From Anaspis maculata (taxonomy: Eukaryota > Arthropoda > Insecta > Coleoptera > Scraptiidae), in contig OX421965.1 in the NCBI GenBank assembly GCA_949128115.1, forward strand, positions 47,545,257-47,609,256: a stretch of 64,000 bases of DNA, read 5' to 3'. Shown here piece by piece: positions 10,717 through 20,381 of this stretch. The translations under genes were made by a program, and so were the position numbers. How positions within the stretch are numbered: the stretch's first letter is position 1; each line of letters opens with the position of its first letter. The notes under the pieces are model-generated. The model was not told the DNA's origin. It saw only the letters and a program-made list of their open reading frames with translations, and ran no database searches.

Positions 10717-10956
10717 CAAGGTGAGGATCACTAAGGTGTTGCCGATAACCGCAAGCATGAAAATAACGGCGTACAAGGGAATGGTCACCTTTCCGGTCTC
10801 GTACCACTGGGTTCCGCTTCCTGTTTTCGCTGTGGCTTCCGACCCCACGAGCAGCAGAGTAGGCGTCGTGCTCTCCACAACAAAGCTGCTGAAATTTCCA
10901 TCGCCGGCGTCTCCCCAGCCCCCCAAGTCGACGACACTTCCGGCGACCGAATCCAT
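10717..10956 (-). CDS. neuropeptide GPCR, first coding exon (probable CCK/sulfakinin receptor), partial
   Basis: This encodes 80 residues of a rhodopsin-like G-protein-coupled receptor, a plasma-membrane protein sensing a peptide ligand. Seen: an ATG at 10956 with A at -3 and G at +4; an extracellular tail with one N-glycosylation site (NFSS, residues 21-24); then residues about 58-80, the first transmembrane helix, with the family hallmark IGNTLVILTL (Asn at position 1.50). The frame stops being receptor-like at a consensus donor directly after codon 80 (phase 0). Family knowledge: the PLYAVIF...GNTLVILTL helix and an intron just before the VQN-type loop fit insect cholecystokinin-like/sulfakinin receptors, although other peptide receptors of the same branch are close. 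The frame stays open above the ATG without another ATG. Helices 2-7 were not found in the window, so intron 1 is longer than 10.7 kb. Confidence 0.75.
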
Positions 10957-11077
10957 AATTGTTTTCAGATATGGCCGAACTTCCGGCGGACCGCCGCCAT
11001 GTTGGTCCACCACGACCGCGGCGACTGCGACCCTTCCTGAGTGTTGCACGTACAAGCTCGACACAAGGTGGGCTTTC
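10957..11077 (-). other. probable 5' UTR of the receptor exon, with candidate splice acceptor
   Basis: On the minus strand a pyrimidine-rich stretch ending TGTTTCAG|GAAAG places a possible acceptor just above 11077. That would make 10717-11077 one exon with a 121-base leader. The leader is GC-richer than its surroundings. The upstream exon and promoter are not identified. Confidence 0.4.
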
Positions 11078-11496
11078 CTGAAACACCATAAAAACAGAGG
11101 GCAATAATAAAACAGGCGTTTATTCAGACAAAAGCTTTTGACAGCTCGCTAAGCCGCCCGGCTAATGCCCTAAAAAAGGGATTTCACCGGGAGTATAGTG
11201 TGTGCGTGTGTGTGTGTGGGAAGAAGCTTTCGGCGGCGGAGCTTTCGATATTTGCATACGTGCGTGAATTGGCGAATTATTCTGGTGTGGTGTTTGTGTG
11301 CTGTGAATCTCGCACATATCCTGAATCAATTTTTGGCCCGTGGGGAAAAATTCCCGACAAATAATGGAAAACCACGAGCATATTGGCGTCTATATGATAC
11401 AGCCGCCCGCACTTTGTATTAGTGATTTGTGTTCTCTCCCTGAAAATTCTCGTGGGCGGAGCGAAAGAAGGTTCCTTTCACTGACGTTCCTTTAAT

Positions 11497-12154
11497 TCAG
11501 GTGATTCAAAAGTGTCGAACTATCTCAACGGTGCGTAATATGGAGGTGTAGTAGAGTGCTAGAAAGTTGTTGACAAAATTCTGTCTTTTAAGTTTGAAGT
11601 TATAGAAAGACAAGTTGGTCCTTCGATTGCTTCTATTTCCGTTGTTGCAGAAGATTTTAGTGAACTGTTTATGGGAAAATAATAAGTACAAAAAATAAAC
11701 CTCCGAATCTGTATTGAATTGCTGTTTTCTATACAGAGTCAATCATGAACTACAAAAATTCAGTTTTCTTAAAAAGCCAGAAGCAATAGAATTCTATCAA
11801 AATGAATTGTGTTCTATAGTTTTATTGTGCTCTACATAGGTTATGGTACCAATGTGACGGTTTGCAATCACTTTTAGAAAAAATAATCTTCAGGATTCAT
11901 GACTCACTCTGTATACAGAACAGAAATTCTCTGCAGATTCAGCGATTGATTTTTTCTACCATTCTTTTTCCATAAACAGTTTACTATAATCTGTTGAAAC
12001 AACAGAAATGGAAGCGATCGAAGGACCAATGTTTATTCGTCCATAACTTCAAAATTAGAAGACATTGAATTTTTTTTAACAACTTTCCAGCACTCGACTA
12101 CACCTCTATATTACGCACCTTCAAGGTGGTCCGACAATTTTAAATCACCCTGTA
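11497..12154. mobile_element. foldback element, about 660 bp, ACAGGGTG-type end
   Basis: The left end CAGGTGATTCAAAAGTGTCG mirrors the right end (read inverted CAGGGTGATTTAAAATTGTC). Complementarity continues inward through the CTTCGATTGCTTCTATTTC block and the ATAAACAGTT block. The arms are about 290 and 295 bases with a short centre near 11800-11860. It encodes no protein and has diverged arms. Confidence 0.75.
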
Positions 12155-12625
12155 TGTACACACCCAAAAATGGTCTAGGGATTACCCCAAAATTCGCGGC
12201 TAAAATGACAATTAGGCATTTCCACATGACGTCACGAGCTCGTCAGTGTTGCCAACCTAGTTGAATTTATAACCTCAAAAAAAGTGTTCGGGAACAACCC
12301 GCGTTGTTATGATTGGAAAAAATGTACTTTTTTGAGATTTTGGATACAGTAGGAAGCAAGTTTGTGCGTGTTAATTGTTCACGAAACTCTGGCGCTTCGA
12401 TCAATACCGATAGTTGGAGATGTGCTGCCCCAAATAGCTCAATAAACAAGAAAGTTTGGTGGAGTGCTTAAATCATTTTCGTCGAAAAAAAAAAGAAATC
12501 CGTGGTTTTTTCGGAAAACTAGATTCCTGGAAGAGAAGAGCATCTCAGGAAGTGCCAAGAAATGCGACTCAAAGACATCTGGGAAGGAGAAAATATGCCA
12601 GTTTATTATCCTGCCGATAAAGTAA
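12155..12625. other. no gene recognised
   Basis: AT-rich spacer. The stretch 12471-12600 resembles 14527-14650 (a shared GCCAAGAAATG block with similar flanks), suggesting an old diverged repeat on each side of the LINE. Confidence 0.4.
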
Positions 12626-12650
12626 AATTATTATTATTATTATTATTATA
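12626..12650 (-). repeat. (TAA)n tail of the LINE
   Basis: About eight ATT/TAA triplets lie at the expected 3' end of the LINE on the minus strand, which marks the terminus of reverse transcription priming. Confidence 0.75.
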
Positions 12651-14022
12651 TATACGGGCACGCAACAGACTAACAAGTCCAATAATAGCGTGACCGCGGA
12701 ACGAAGAAAAGAAAATCTGTCGCAACACTACTCACAGACAAGAACAATGCGTCGATTGCATCTCAATCAAAAACTCGCCTGACATCCGCCGCACTGCAGT
12801 TGAAAATGTCGAACTTCTCCTGGAACCTATTGTATGTCAGAGCAAGGCGGTTCACTGGAGAATTGAAGTAAAAGAACTTTTGTGTGGGCCTCACATAAAA
12901 AACATCACTCCGCCTTAGAACATTTAGGGAGATACTTGAAAGAACACTGGGGGAGGTTACCGCACCCGAAACAAGCCTATGCAGGAAAAGAAGGTAGCCA
13001 ACCGTTCTACGGCTTTCCAATAAGGACCGATGACCAAATCTGGCCAGCAACGACTGCTGCGGGAAACCAACACAAGGGTAAACTCCATCGACCCTGAGGG
13101 CCAGCAGCTTCAGGAAACGCCGCTGCACACCCTCCAGAAAGGACACATATTTCTCGTGGTAGGGGCACCAGATGACGGATGCATACTCCAGCCGTGGCAA
13201 AACCAAGGACGAAAAGAGACGCTGCAATGTCTCGATGTTGGAAAAGTCCCCGGAGTTCCGTGTCACGAAACCCAGTGTAGTGTAGGCTGCCCTGTGCACG
13301 TAACCAATGTGCTCTGAGAAAGAAAGCTTTGGGTCGAAGTACACGCCAAGGTCTTTGATGACACTGGGTCTGGCCAGAATGTGATCGCCAATCTTGTATG
13401 GGAACTCCAGGGGTCCAGAGGACCTCGAAAAGGACATGACCATGCACTTCGTCACGTTCAAGTCAAGACCGTTCGCAGCGCACCATCCCACCAATGCATC
13501 GATGTCCTCCTGAAGGCGAGAGCAGTCCTCAGGAGAATTCACAGGCGAAAAGATCTTCAGATCATCAGCATAGAGGAGAAACGAGCTCCTGAGGCTCAGC
13601 CCAATGTCATTTATGAAAATGATGAAAAGTAGGGGACCCAGCACAGATCCCTGCGGGACCCCCGACACAACCTCGAAGCTCTCGGAACTGTGACCCGAAA
13701 CCCTCACAAACTGCCTTCGACCGACCAGATAGGACCTGAACAGTCTGACCAGATCGGGGGAAAACCCCAGATTTTCCAACTTCCTTAAGAGTATGTCGTG
13801 GCTTATACGATCAAAAGCCTTTGAAAAATCGGTGTAGATGACATCGGCCTGCTCACGCTCGCTCATACAATCAGATATAAATTGCGTTTTCTCCATCAAG
13901 TTCGTGACTGTTGACTTTCCCTTTATAAAACCGTGCTGCTCGCTAACTATTCTGTTCAACAAACTCCGAGATAACCCTATGCAAGCAAATCTCGAACACC
14001 TTGCTGACGTTGCTCAAGTCAG
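12626..14022 (-). pseudogene. 5'-truncated non-LTR retrotransposon (Jockey/I-like), RT fragment
   Basis: An open frame at 12763-13962 encodes 399 residues of a LINE reverse transcriptase with no ATG at its start. Visible motifs: HGFIKGKST (10-18), YTDFSKAFD (43-51, first catalytic Asp), GVPQGSVLGP (101-110) and the catalytic YADD (131-134), followed by thumb sequence and an intact C-terminus. Just above the frame, the sequence DLSNVSKVFEICLHRVIS is readable in another frame, so a frameshift near 13965 and a 5' truncation near 14022 disable it. The endonuclease and ORF1 are missing. Below the stop lies a short 3' UTR and then a (TAA)n tail, as in I/Jockey-type elements. Clade assignment is tentative. 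Such dead-on-arrival copies form by incomplete reverse transcription. Confidence 0.9.
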
Positions 14023-14940
14023 CTAAAATGCTGACTAAATTGTAAGAATACAGAATGAATGTGAGATGATTTCACAAATTATCCATTACTAAGCGCCCTT
14101 CTGATTTCAGAGAGTATGGCTGTGGCAAAAACTATGACCTGTATGTGGCGATCTCGAAATGGGAAAATCCAGCGACCAAGGAATTTCTTAGTTGACCACA
14201 ATTTGACCTCAAATCCCCACTCCAATCCTGCTTACAAGAAGAAATTTCAGGATTTTTTAAGCAATGTGTCTTGACGCGACGAAGCCATCAACTGAAAATT
14301 CAAGATTGTCAAGTCAGGTGTACGATTTTGGTCATCAGAAGATACTCGGATCCGATCCCATCTGGTTCGCATGTGCTTATATCTGAGCGAATATCACAAC
14401 TACAGTGAAGTAGAAAATGGAAACTATTGTCAATTCAAACATCTAGGCTTGTCAAAAGCAATGGAGAAAGCAGGGCTAGAGGTATAGAGGGCTCAATAAA
14501 CGTGAAAGTTGGGTTGGAGTTTGGAGTGGTTGAATCTTTTTTTTTGAGGAAAAAATGGAAAATTAATGGTTTTCTCGAAACGCTGGGCTCGTGGAAGTAC
14601 AAGGCATTACAGAATGTATCCCAAAGCGCCAAGAAATGGAAAAGAGGAAGGAAGGAATACACTTGAAAAAATATACGAAGGTCTTTTGTTGAGAATTCTT
14701 ATGTGTTTCAACAAAAAAGGAGTGAAGCAAATGGTAAGAAACCATGACGGGAGACAACTCAAGAATTCTATTCTACTGCACTCTATCCTACTAACAACTG
14801 CAAAAGGGTCAACACGTTTCTAATACAAAAGTTGCCTGACTTGATACAAAAAATTCCACCGAGTGCAATGTGGAGTGCAAAAAGCTAGACTTGAATTAAT
14901 ACTAAATCCTCAAGCTATCCTCAAGTCCTAGCTCTTCTTC
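14023..14940. other. no gene recognised
   Basis: Short overlapping frames occur on both strands at 14427-14823, but none has a recognisable domain or consistent splice signals. Confidence 0.5.
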
Positions 14941-14978
14941 CTGACGTTTCGGCAGCTCTCTACTGCCGTTTTCAAAAG
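14941..14978 (-). other. possible degenerate hammerhead-ribozyme-like motif
   Basis: The minus strand contains a 6-bp hairpin GGCAG...CTGCC followed by GAAACGTCAG. A TTGAAAA sequence sits where the CUGAUGA core would be expected. This hairpin-GAAACGTC arrangement is characteristic of hammerhead-derived motifs in retroelements. The first core block is substituted, so self-cleavage is doubtful. Confidence 0.35.
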
Positions 14979-15242
14979 TTAAGACGAGGGTTTACAGCAT
15001 TTGTATGCTCTTTGGAGCGTTTCTGTCACTAAGAAGTCAAAAGACGTGACTAAGACAAAAACTGTCTTCTTGAACTACTGGATTTTGAGACCTGTGAAAA
15101 GTGGTTTTAATTTCTTTTCAAAGGACCCTTGCCTATTTCTTCTTCAAGTGTGCCTAACCAAATCCTATCGAAGTAAACCGATGCACTGTTACGAATGTAT
15201 CTATGTCAAAGGACAACATGGATGCAGATCTCGGTGTTCTTT

Positions 15243-16142
15243 TTAGCGCACTTTCCCAAAAAATGGGAAAAAGGCGCTTTTAGCTTAACTTTGTCCGTCC
15301 GTCCGTCCGTCTGTCCGCTTGTCCGTCTGTCCGTCTGTCTGTCTGTCCGTCTGTCCGTCTGTCCGTCTGTCCGTCTGTCCGTCTGTCCGTCTGTCCGTCT
15401 GTCCGTCTGATGCGTTTCCAAAATGCGTCACTTGGCCGCCATTTTAAATTTCTCTGAAGTGGTCCGATTTGAGTGAAATTCACAGGCGATGTGAACTTCA
15501 TCAAAATACATCCGATTTTGGACAAATGATGCTCTGCCGCCACCTTGGCCGCCATATTGAAATCTCTTATCACTTGACGATTTTCATGGAGCTCGGGACT
15601 CACTTTTGTTTTGTATGATCATTCTTATTCTCCAGCCAAATTCCAACATTCTGCCACCATCTTGGCCGCCATATTTAAATCTCTAACCGTGGGTTCCACA
15701 AAACAGATAATACGAGATTAGTTGATTTGCGATTTTTGTTCGTCAATTTGTAGCTGACTGATCAATGGAAATGCTGGTTTATCCCTCAATAATGGAAAGA
15801 TGATGGGTCTAGTACAGATTTCAGGCATTTTTTGTGATTTACTAGCATTCAGCAGAAAAAAGTTCAGTTAATCTGCAATCAGCCTTGATCGCTGATCATC
15901 TTTTTTGTGGAACTGACGGTTACTAGTGGAATGATTTAGTTGAGACTTGGAACTTACCCTTGTCTATAGTACGATCATTTTGATTTCTAAGCCAGATTTC
16001 ATGATTTTGATGCTATTTTGGCCACCATATTCAAATTTCTACCCAAATAATGGTAGAACCCTAATTAACATCTTCCGTTCACTAATCCTTTAAAAAGGAA
16101 GTTCGCTACTGAGCCTCATGACCATGAGGCATATTCGCTTGT
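15243..16142 (+). mobile_element. dispersed repeat with terminal hairpin and GTCC minisatellite, copy 1
   Basis: It opens with an imperfect palindrome (AGCGCACTTTCCC... GGGAAAAAGGCGCT) shared with 39342 and, weakly, with 25386. The GTCCGTCC tract follows at once. It ends near 16142 with CGCTACTGAG, a GCCTCATG/CATGAGGC hairpin and ATTCGCTTGTTT, nearly as in 41302-41340. Inside, TTGGCCGCCAT phrases repeat about every 110 bases. No protein is encoded. Superfamily unknown; it lacks a convincing Helitron TC...CTRR pair. Confidence 0.65.
15296..15412 (+). repeat. (GTCCGTCT)n minisatellite
   Basis: Tetramer and octamer units GTCC/GTCT are repeated without interruption for about 117 bases. Long frames on both strands (TDRRTDGQ-type on the minus strand) are artefacts of this repeat. 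Confidence 0.95.
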
Positions 16143-16159
16143 TTGTATCTTCTTGCATC

Positions 16160-16680
16160 ATTTAAGGCAACAGTGCGCCCCGATCCTTTGTGTCTTCAAG
16201 TGTTGTTTGGGGCTCCGTAAACCCCCTGGTGTTTTCTGTAACTTTCGCAATTTCAGTATGTCTATCTCGTTGACATATACGTGCAAGCTCTAATGTGTGC
16301 ATTTTCCTTGTATGATTTGGTACCAGGGCCCCATGTCTTCCTGTCGTTTAAGCCCTGATGGGGTCCCCACTTGTGACTATCAGATTTTGCAGTTTCAGGC
16401 CAAAGCGGCGCCCTTGTATCTTCTTGCGTTGGTTAAAGCCCTGTAGGCTCCTTGGTGTCTACGGGTGTCTCTTGGAGCCCCACTGAGCCCTCCTCTCGTT
16501 TTTTCAGTTTTCAGAACTATTGTGCCGTCAGGTTTGGTTGGAACTAACCTTCTGATGGGCTCGAAGCCTCAAGTTTTCATACACGTTAATTCTTTAACTT
16601 GTCTGTATTTATTCATCTATTTGTATTGTATTCTTTGTTATTCAGCAGCTCAATGTGTTGAGAAGATGTTTTAATAAAAA
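16160..16680 (+). repeat. diverged GTGTCTT/GAGCCCC minisatellite
   Basis: It uses the same phrases as at 7160 and 26905, again next to another repeat, about seven loose units. The array follows directly on the end of the 15243-16142 repeat. Confidence 0.6.
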
Positions 16681-16705
16681 CTATATAACTTAGCTAATAA
16701 TTGAG

Positions 16706-16946
16706 GCCGGAGTTAAATTGGTAAAATAAGCGAAATCAATCGCTGTGGGTTTATTCCTTGACAGAATCTTACCAATTCATTTTTTTTATATTTTTGGATT
16801 TTGGAAATGCCAATGGGCTCAAACCAAAGTACATCCTTGTAGCTTTCGAAAAAGACATAGATAAGTGGTAAGAATCTGTCAAGGAATAAACTCACAGGAA
16901 TTGATTGATTTTCCAACTCTCCTTTTACCAATTCAACTCCGTCCTT
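16706..16946. mobile_element. foldback MITE, about 240 bp
   Basis: The arms 16706-16776 and 16867-16946 are inverted copies. The core GTTTATTCCTTGACAGA is exact at both, as is AATTGGTAAAA near the ends. The loop is about 90 bases. Confidence 0.8.
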
Positions 16947-18589
16947 AATAAGAGAGAGATTTCCAGGACCTGTCAATACATGACGCCGAGGACTGTTTGC
17001 CAAGATGGAGACATGTTTTTTACGTAATCAGGTGGGCACTTGAGTTGGTAATGGTGATAACAAGCGATAAACGAAGCTTTTTTGTACAAAGCAATGAACC
17101 ATTCTCGTCCTGTCTTTGAGGTAAATACTCTTTGTTTTGTTGCTTTGTTGTTTTGACATCTGCAAAGACGTATTATGTCTCTAATACCTAAGTAGCTTTA
17201 TTTGCCCCTCCAATACATTCGACCTTGTTATTAAAAAGACCATCAGGCCAAGGTTTTGTCCTACATCCCACATCTAACAAAGGAGAGTACAGCTACAAGA
17301 AAATATAATTTCAGAATTCATTGATGAATTCCGTTTTTGCACAATTAATTCAAAGCTGCCGCGCTGAAGTTTAACATGTGACATAATGCGACGGCACCCA
17401 GAGATGTCGTCGGTCGAAAGTGTGCTTTCAGCTTTCTGGAATGCCATTGGTATGCAGATTTTAGGACGGAAACCGCACCAGTCTGACACTGCAGGGGCTT
17501 TAAAAAAAACGTAATTTCCGTTCCAATTATTTTTTCTATTAAATCCTTTGTTTTTCCTGCGGTCGAGATCTCCCCGGATATTTTTTCGGTGCGGGGTTGT
17601 AAAACTCCAAGCTGTCAAGGAACGCGGGAGTAAGGGGGCACCATCACCACTGTTGGCTCACGAGGCAAGGCAACCGGTGATGTGAGCAGCGCCTAGCATC
17701 CCAGAGAGCATCATCTCACAGCCGATCTGGCCTTCTAATTTCGTTTAATTAATGGCCGCTTAATTGTGAATTAGAGACGTATAATGAATTTCCAAGAGCA
17801 AACCGTTTTTACATCCTTTGGTAATTAATTTCGGCGGGAGAAAGCTAACGTTTTCTCAACCCTTTGCAGCTCGACCCCGCGTAGAAAGGGTGACCTTTAA
17901 AATTTTAATGCTATAATGCTTAAGTGTGAAAGAAAATCATAACTTCAATAACTACTTCGGATCCTTCGATAGAGTCGTAAGCGTTAGTAATAATCGGTTC
18001 GTGTTGAGTTCGCGCCTCCCTTTTCCGAAACTAATAATTCTCTAACAGCATTCAACTGAGAGTTTTGCTCGTAAAATTGAAAAACTCACTTTCGGAGCTA
18101 ATAAAAATAACCAGGTATTCGACCGTTAAGATAGGGAGTTTCTAGAATGAATTGTTATTCGGGCTCGAGGTAGGCATAGTCTAGCTGTTGTGTTATTTGT
18201 TGATAGGCTATCATTTGTTTCGAAGCCACCCAATTCGCCAGCAAACACACAGTAGTTGATTAAATCAGTGCTTTGTTTATTCTGGATTCGGAGTTTTCTC
18301 ACGTAAACGAAATAGTATTTTTCGATACAAGAGCGCGTTTTCAGGCCCGAAGCCTTGTTTGCCATCATGAGGCGTAGCAGAATACTGCGAAAGAGGCTGA
18401 GGGCCTGAAAAAGCACAGCGCTCGTGTGTCGAACAACGTGTTTCGTAATCGTCGCTTAAATTGAGAGAAAACTCGAATTTCTTGTAAATTTTGACTTTAC
18501 TTTGACAAATGTCATGCTAGATACATAAACTGCAAAACTTATATTTTTGGTTATGTGTTACTTTGCGCGTTATGTATCTATGAAACGAT
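16947..18589. other. no gene recognised; candidate conserved noncoding block
   Basis: The only notable part is 17640-17870. It is less AT-rich and free of the window's repeats, and has several homeodomain-like cores (TTAATTAATGG, TTAATTGTGAATTAG). It could be an enhancer or UTR of a neighbouring gene. A weak inverted repeat (GTTTCGTAATCGT against ACGATTACGAAAAC) lies at 18441-18598. Confidence 0.3.
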
Positions 18590-19033
18590 TACGAAAACGA
18601 TTTTGCGCGCATACGGAGCGTGATCATGAAGTTTTTCACAGGTTCTAAGAGCCTTCACAAAGGCTAGCCATATCCAATCTATCTCTAAACGGGCGAAAGA
18701 GACTAAGAAGAGAAGTTGCCTTAATAAAGGGGCTCCACAAAGGAAGGGGGAGGGGGTCATTGCAGGCACCGGTCATCAAATCTTAGATTGAGGGAACAAA
18801 AAGAGACGAAAAGATTCCTCTCGTTACCGAAATCACTTTTCCCTTATTGAGCTCTAACACTATCCTAAATGTTGAATTTGGTTTGACCACAAAAAAGATT
18901 TCAAACCAGAACACCCCATTACAACTTGAATGTTGGTCAAGGTATAGAATCAGAGATTCGTCGAAGGGTTGGCATGGTGTAGCTTTGAAATAATTAGGGG
19001 AACTCGTCTTTTGGAAACACCTTAGGTACATAA
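18590..19033 (+). repeat. dispersed repeat family X, copy 2, left part
   Basis: It matches 4690-5290 through GCATACGGAGCGTG, GAGCCTTCACAAAGG and GAAATAATTAGGGGAACTC, but is shorter and more diverged. It is broken at 19033 by an LTR and continues at 20382 (ATTTTAGCTTGCAGTGTGG, then GTAGGACTAGGTAT). A last fragment (AGTATAATGGGTTGTC) appears at 21843. Confidence 0.65.
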
Positions 19034-20381
19034 TGTTACGTATTTCGCGTTTAGGTTCGTTTATAATTGAGACGATCATTTTTAAAACACACTGTTTATT
19101 ACTGCTTACTACAATAAAGGCACGCCAACAATTACTGCTTGGGAATATCGCCGAATACTACTCTCTTTCTATCCGCTTGCTGTCGCTTCGAATTCAGTGT
19201 TACTGTGTGGGTGATCCATGGTGCTTATAGTATACCGTCCGTTTTTTATTTTGGGCCCCAGCCCGTAGCACCTTTATTATGGGTTTCACACTCAATATAT
19301 TATATATTTTTGAAATGACAAAAACAAGATCTTTCGACTGATATGTCAAAATATTTTTGACGGATGCAATTTTTTGACAGTTGACAGAATAGTACTTGTA
19401 ATACATCATTTCAAAGCCCATGAAATTCTGAGGAGAACTGTGTTTTCATTTTCGAAATCGGGTGTCTTTTACAGCTTCTAGGGGTCTTTTCAATAGGAAA
19501 AAATGTTGAATTTCAGAAATACATAATAAGTAAGTAGATAAGGCAAGTACCTATTTCTGATGTTGACTAATGATAATAATCATTAATTAATCACAATGAA
19601 ACAAAAACAGTCCTGAAGAAGTTGGTCGAAATGACCGCTATAGGCCCAACGCGATGACATCCAAGCTTGTCAAATATGACCCCCCTCGATTTTTATGAGC
19701 TTACCTGAAAGATAAGAAGTTTATAGAGTTTTCCAATAATTTGGACGATTTTGAAAATCAGATCATCACCACTAGTTGATATCAAAAATATCTAATACTT
19801 ATTGAGTGGCTATTTCTGGAATTGACATTTTTTTTCTATTGAAAGACCCCTAGAAGCCGTAAAAGACACCCTATTTCAAAAATGGAAACACAGTTCTCCT
19901 CAGAATATAATGGACTTCAAAATGATGTATCACAAGTACAATTTTGTCATTTGTCAAAAAATGACATCTGTCAAAAATAATTTGACATATCATCGCTCGA
20001 AAGATCTTGTTTTTCTGATTTCAAAAATATATTATATATTGGGTGTGAAACCCATAATAAAGGTGCTACGGGCTGAGATCTAAAATAAAAAACGGACGGT
20101 ATACCTCTGACTAGTGTTCTCAAAGTTTCCACCAGTTCTCCAGCAAATTCCACAATGACCCGGCATACAGTTTCCAGGCGACTCCCGAAAAATCCCATAC
20201 CTTTCGCTTGCAATTCCAACGTGCTGTGAAGCCGGTACTTTCGTCAAATGAATAGAAGTGTCCTATTCGGCTGTTGAAGCAGCAGTTCAGTTCCACGGGC
20301 CAGAGCCTACATGCATAATGGCGGAACAGTCTAGAAAGATCAGGTGTGCTCTAGAATGCAGGAGAATCGTCGCTCGTAACA
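19034..20381 (-). mobile_element. solo LTR (TGTTACG family), copy A, split by a foldback
   Basis: The + strand starts TGTTACGTATTTCGCG and ends CGCTCGTAACA. Without the foldback at 19230-20104 it would be about 470 bp, like copies B and C. Transcription sense is the minus strand, judged from the TATA box and AATAAACAGTG polyadenylation block seen best in copy B. Family X sequence continues on both sides, so this LTR landed inside family X. Flanks ATAA and ACAA may be a decayed 4-bp target duplication. Confidence 0.75.
19230..20104. mobile_element. foldback element, 875 bp, inserted in the LTR TATA box
   Basis: The ends GTATACCGTCCG and CGGACGGTATAC are perfect inverted copies, and the arms (to about 19560 and from about 19785) are complementary with few mismatches. 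Compared with LTR copies B and E, it lies exactly in the TATATA of the LTR promoter. The unpaired centre (19560-19785) holds CCTGAAGAAGTTGGTCGAAATG, a weak hammerhead-like string. Confidence 0.85.

Noticed and set aside
15195..15603. Frames of 71-107 codons over the GTCCGTCT tract
   Set aside because: They are translations of a tetranucleotide repeat, open in several frames.
15243..16142. Helitron call for the hairpin/GTCC repeat
   Set aside because: One inverted end reads ...GCGCTAA after a hairpin, but no TC start at the other end and the flanks do not show an A|T insertion in both copies.
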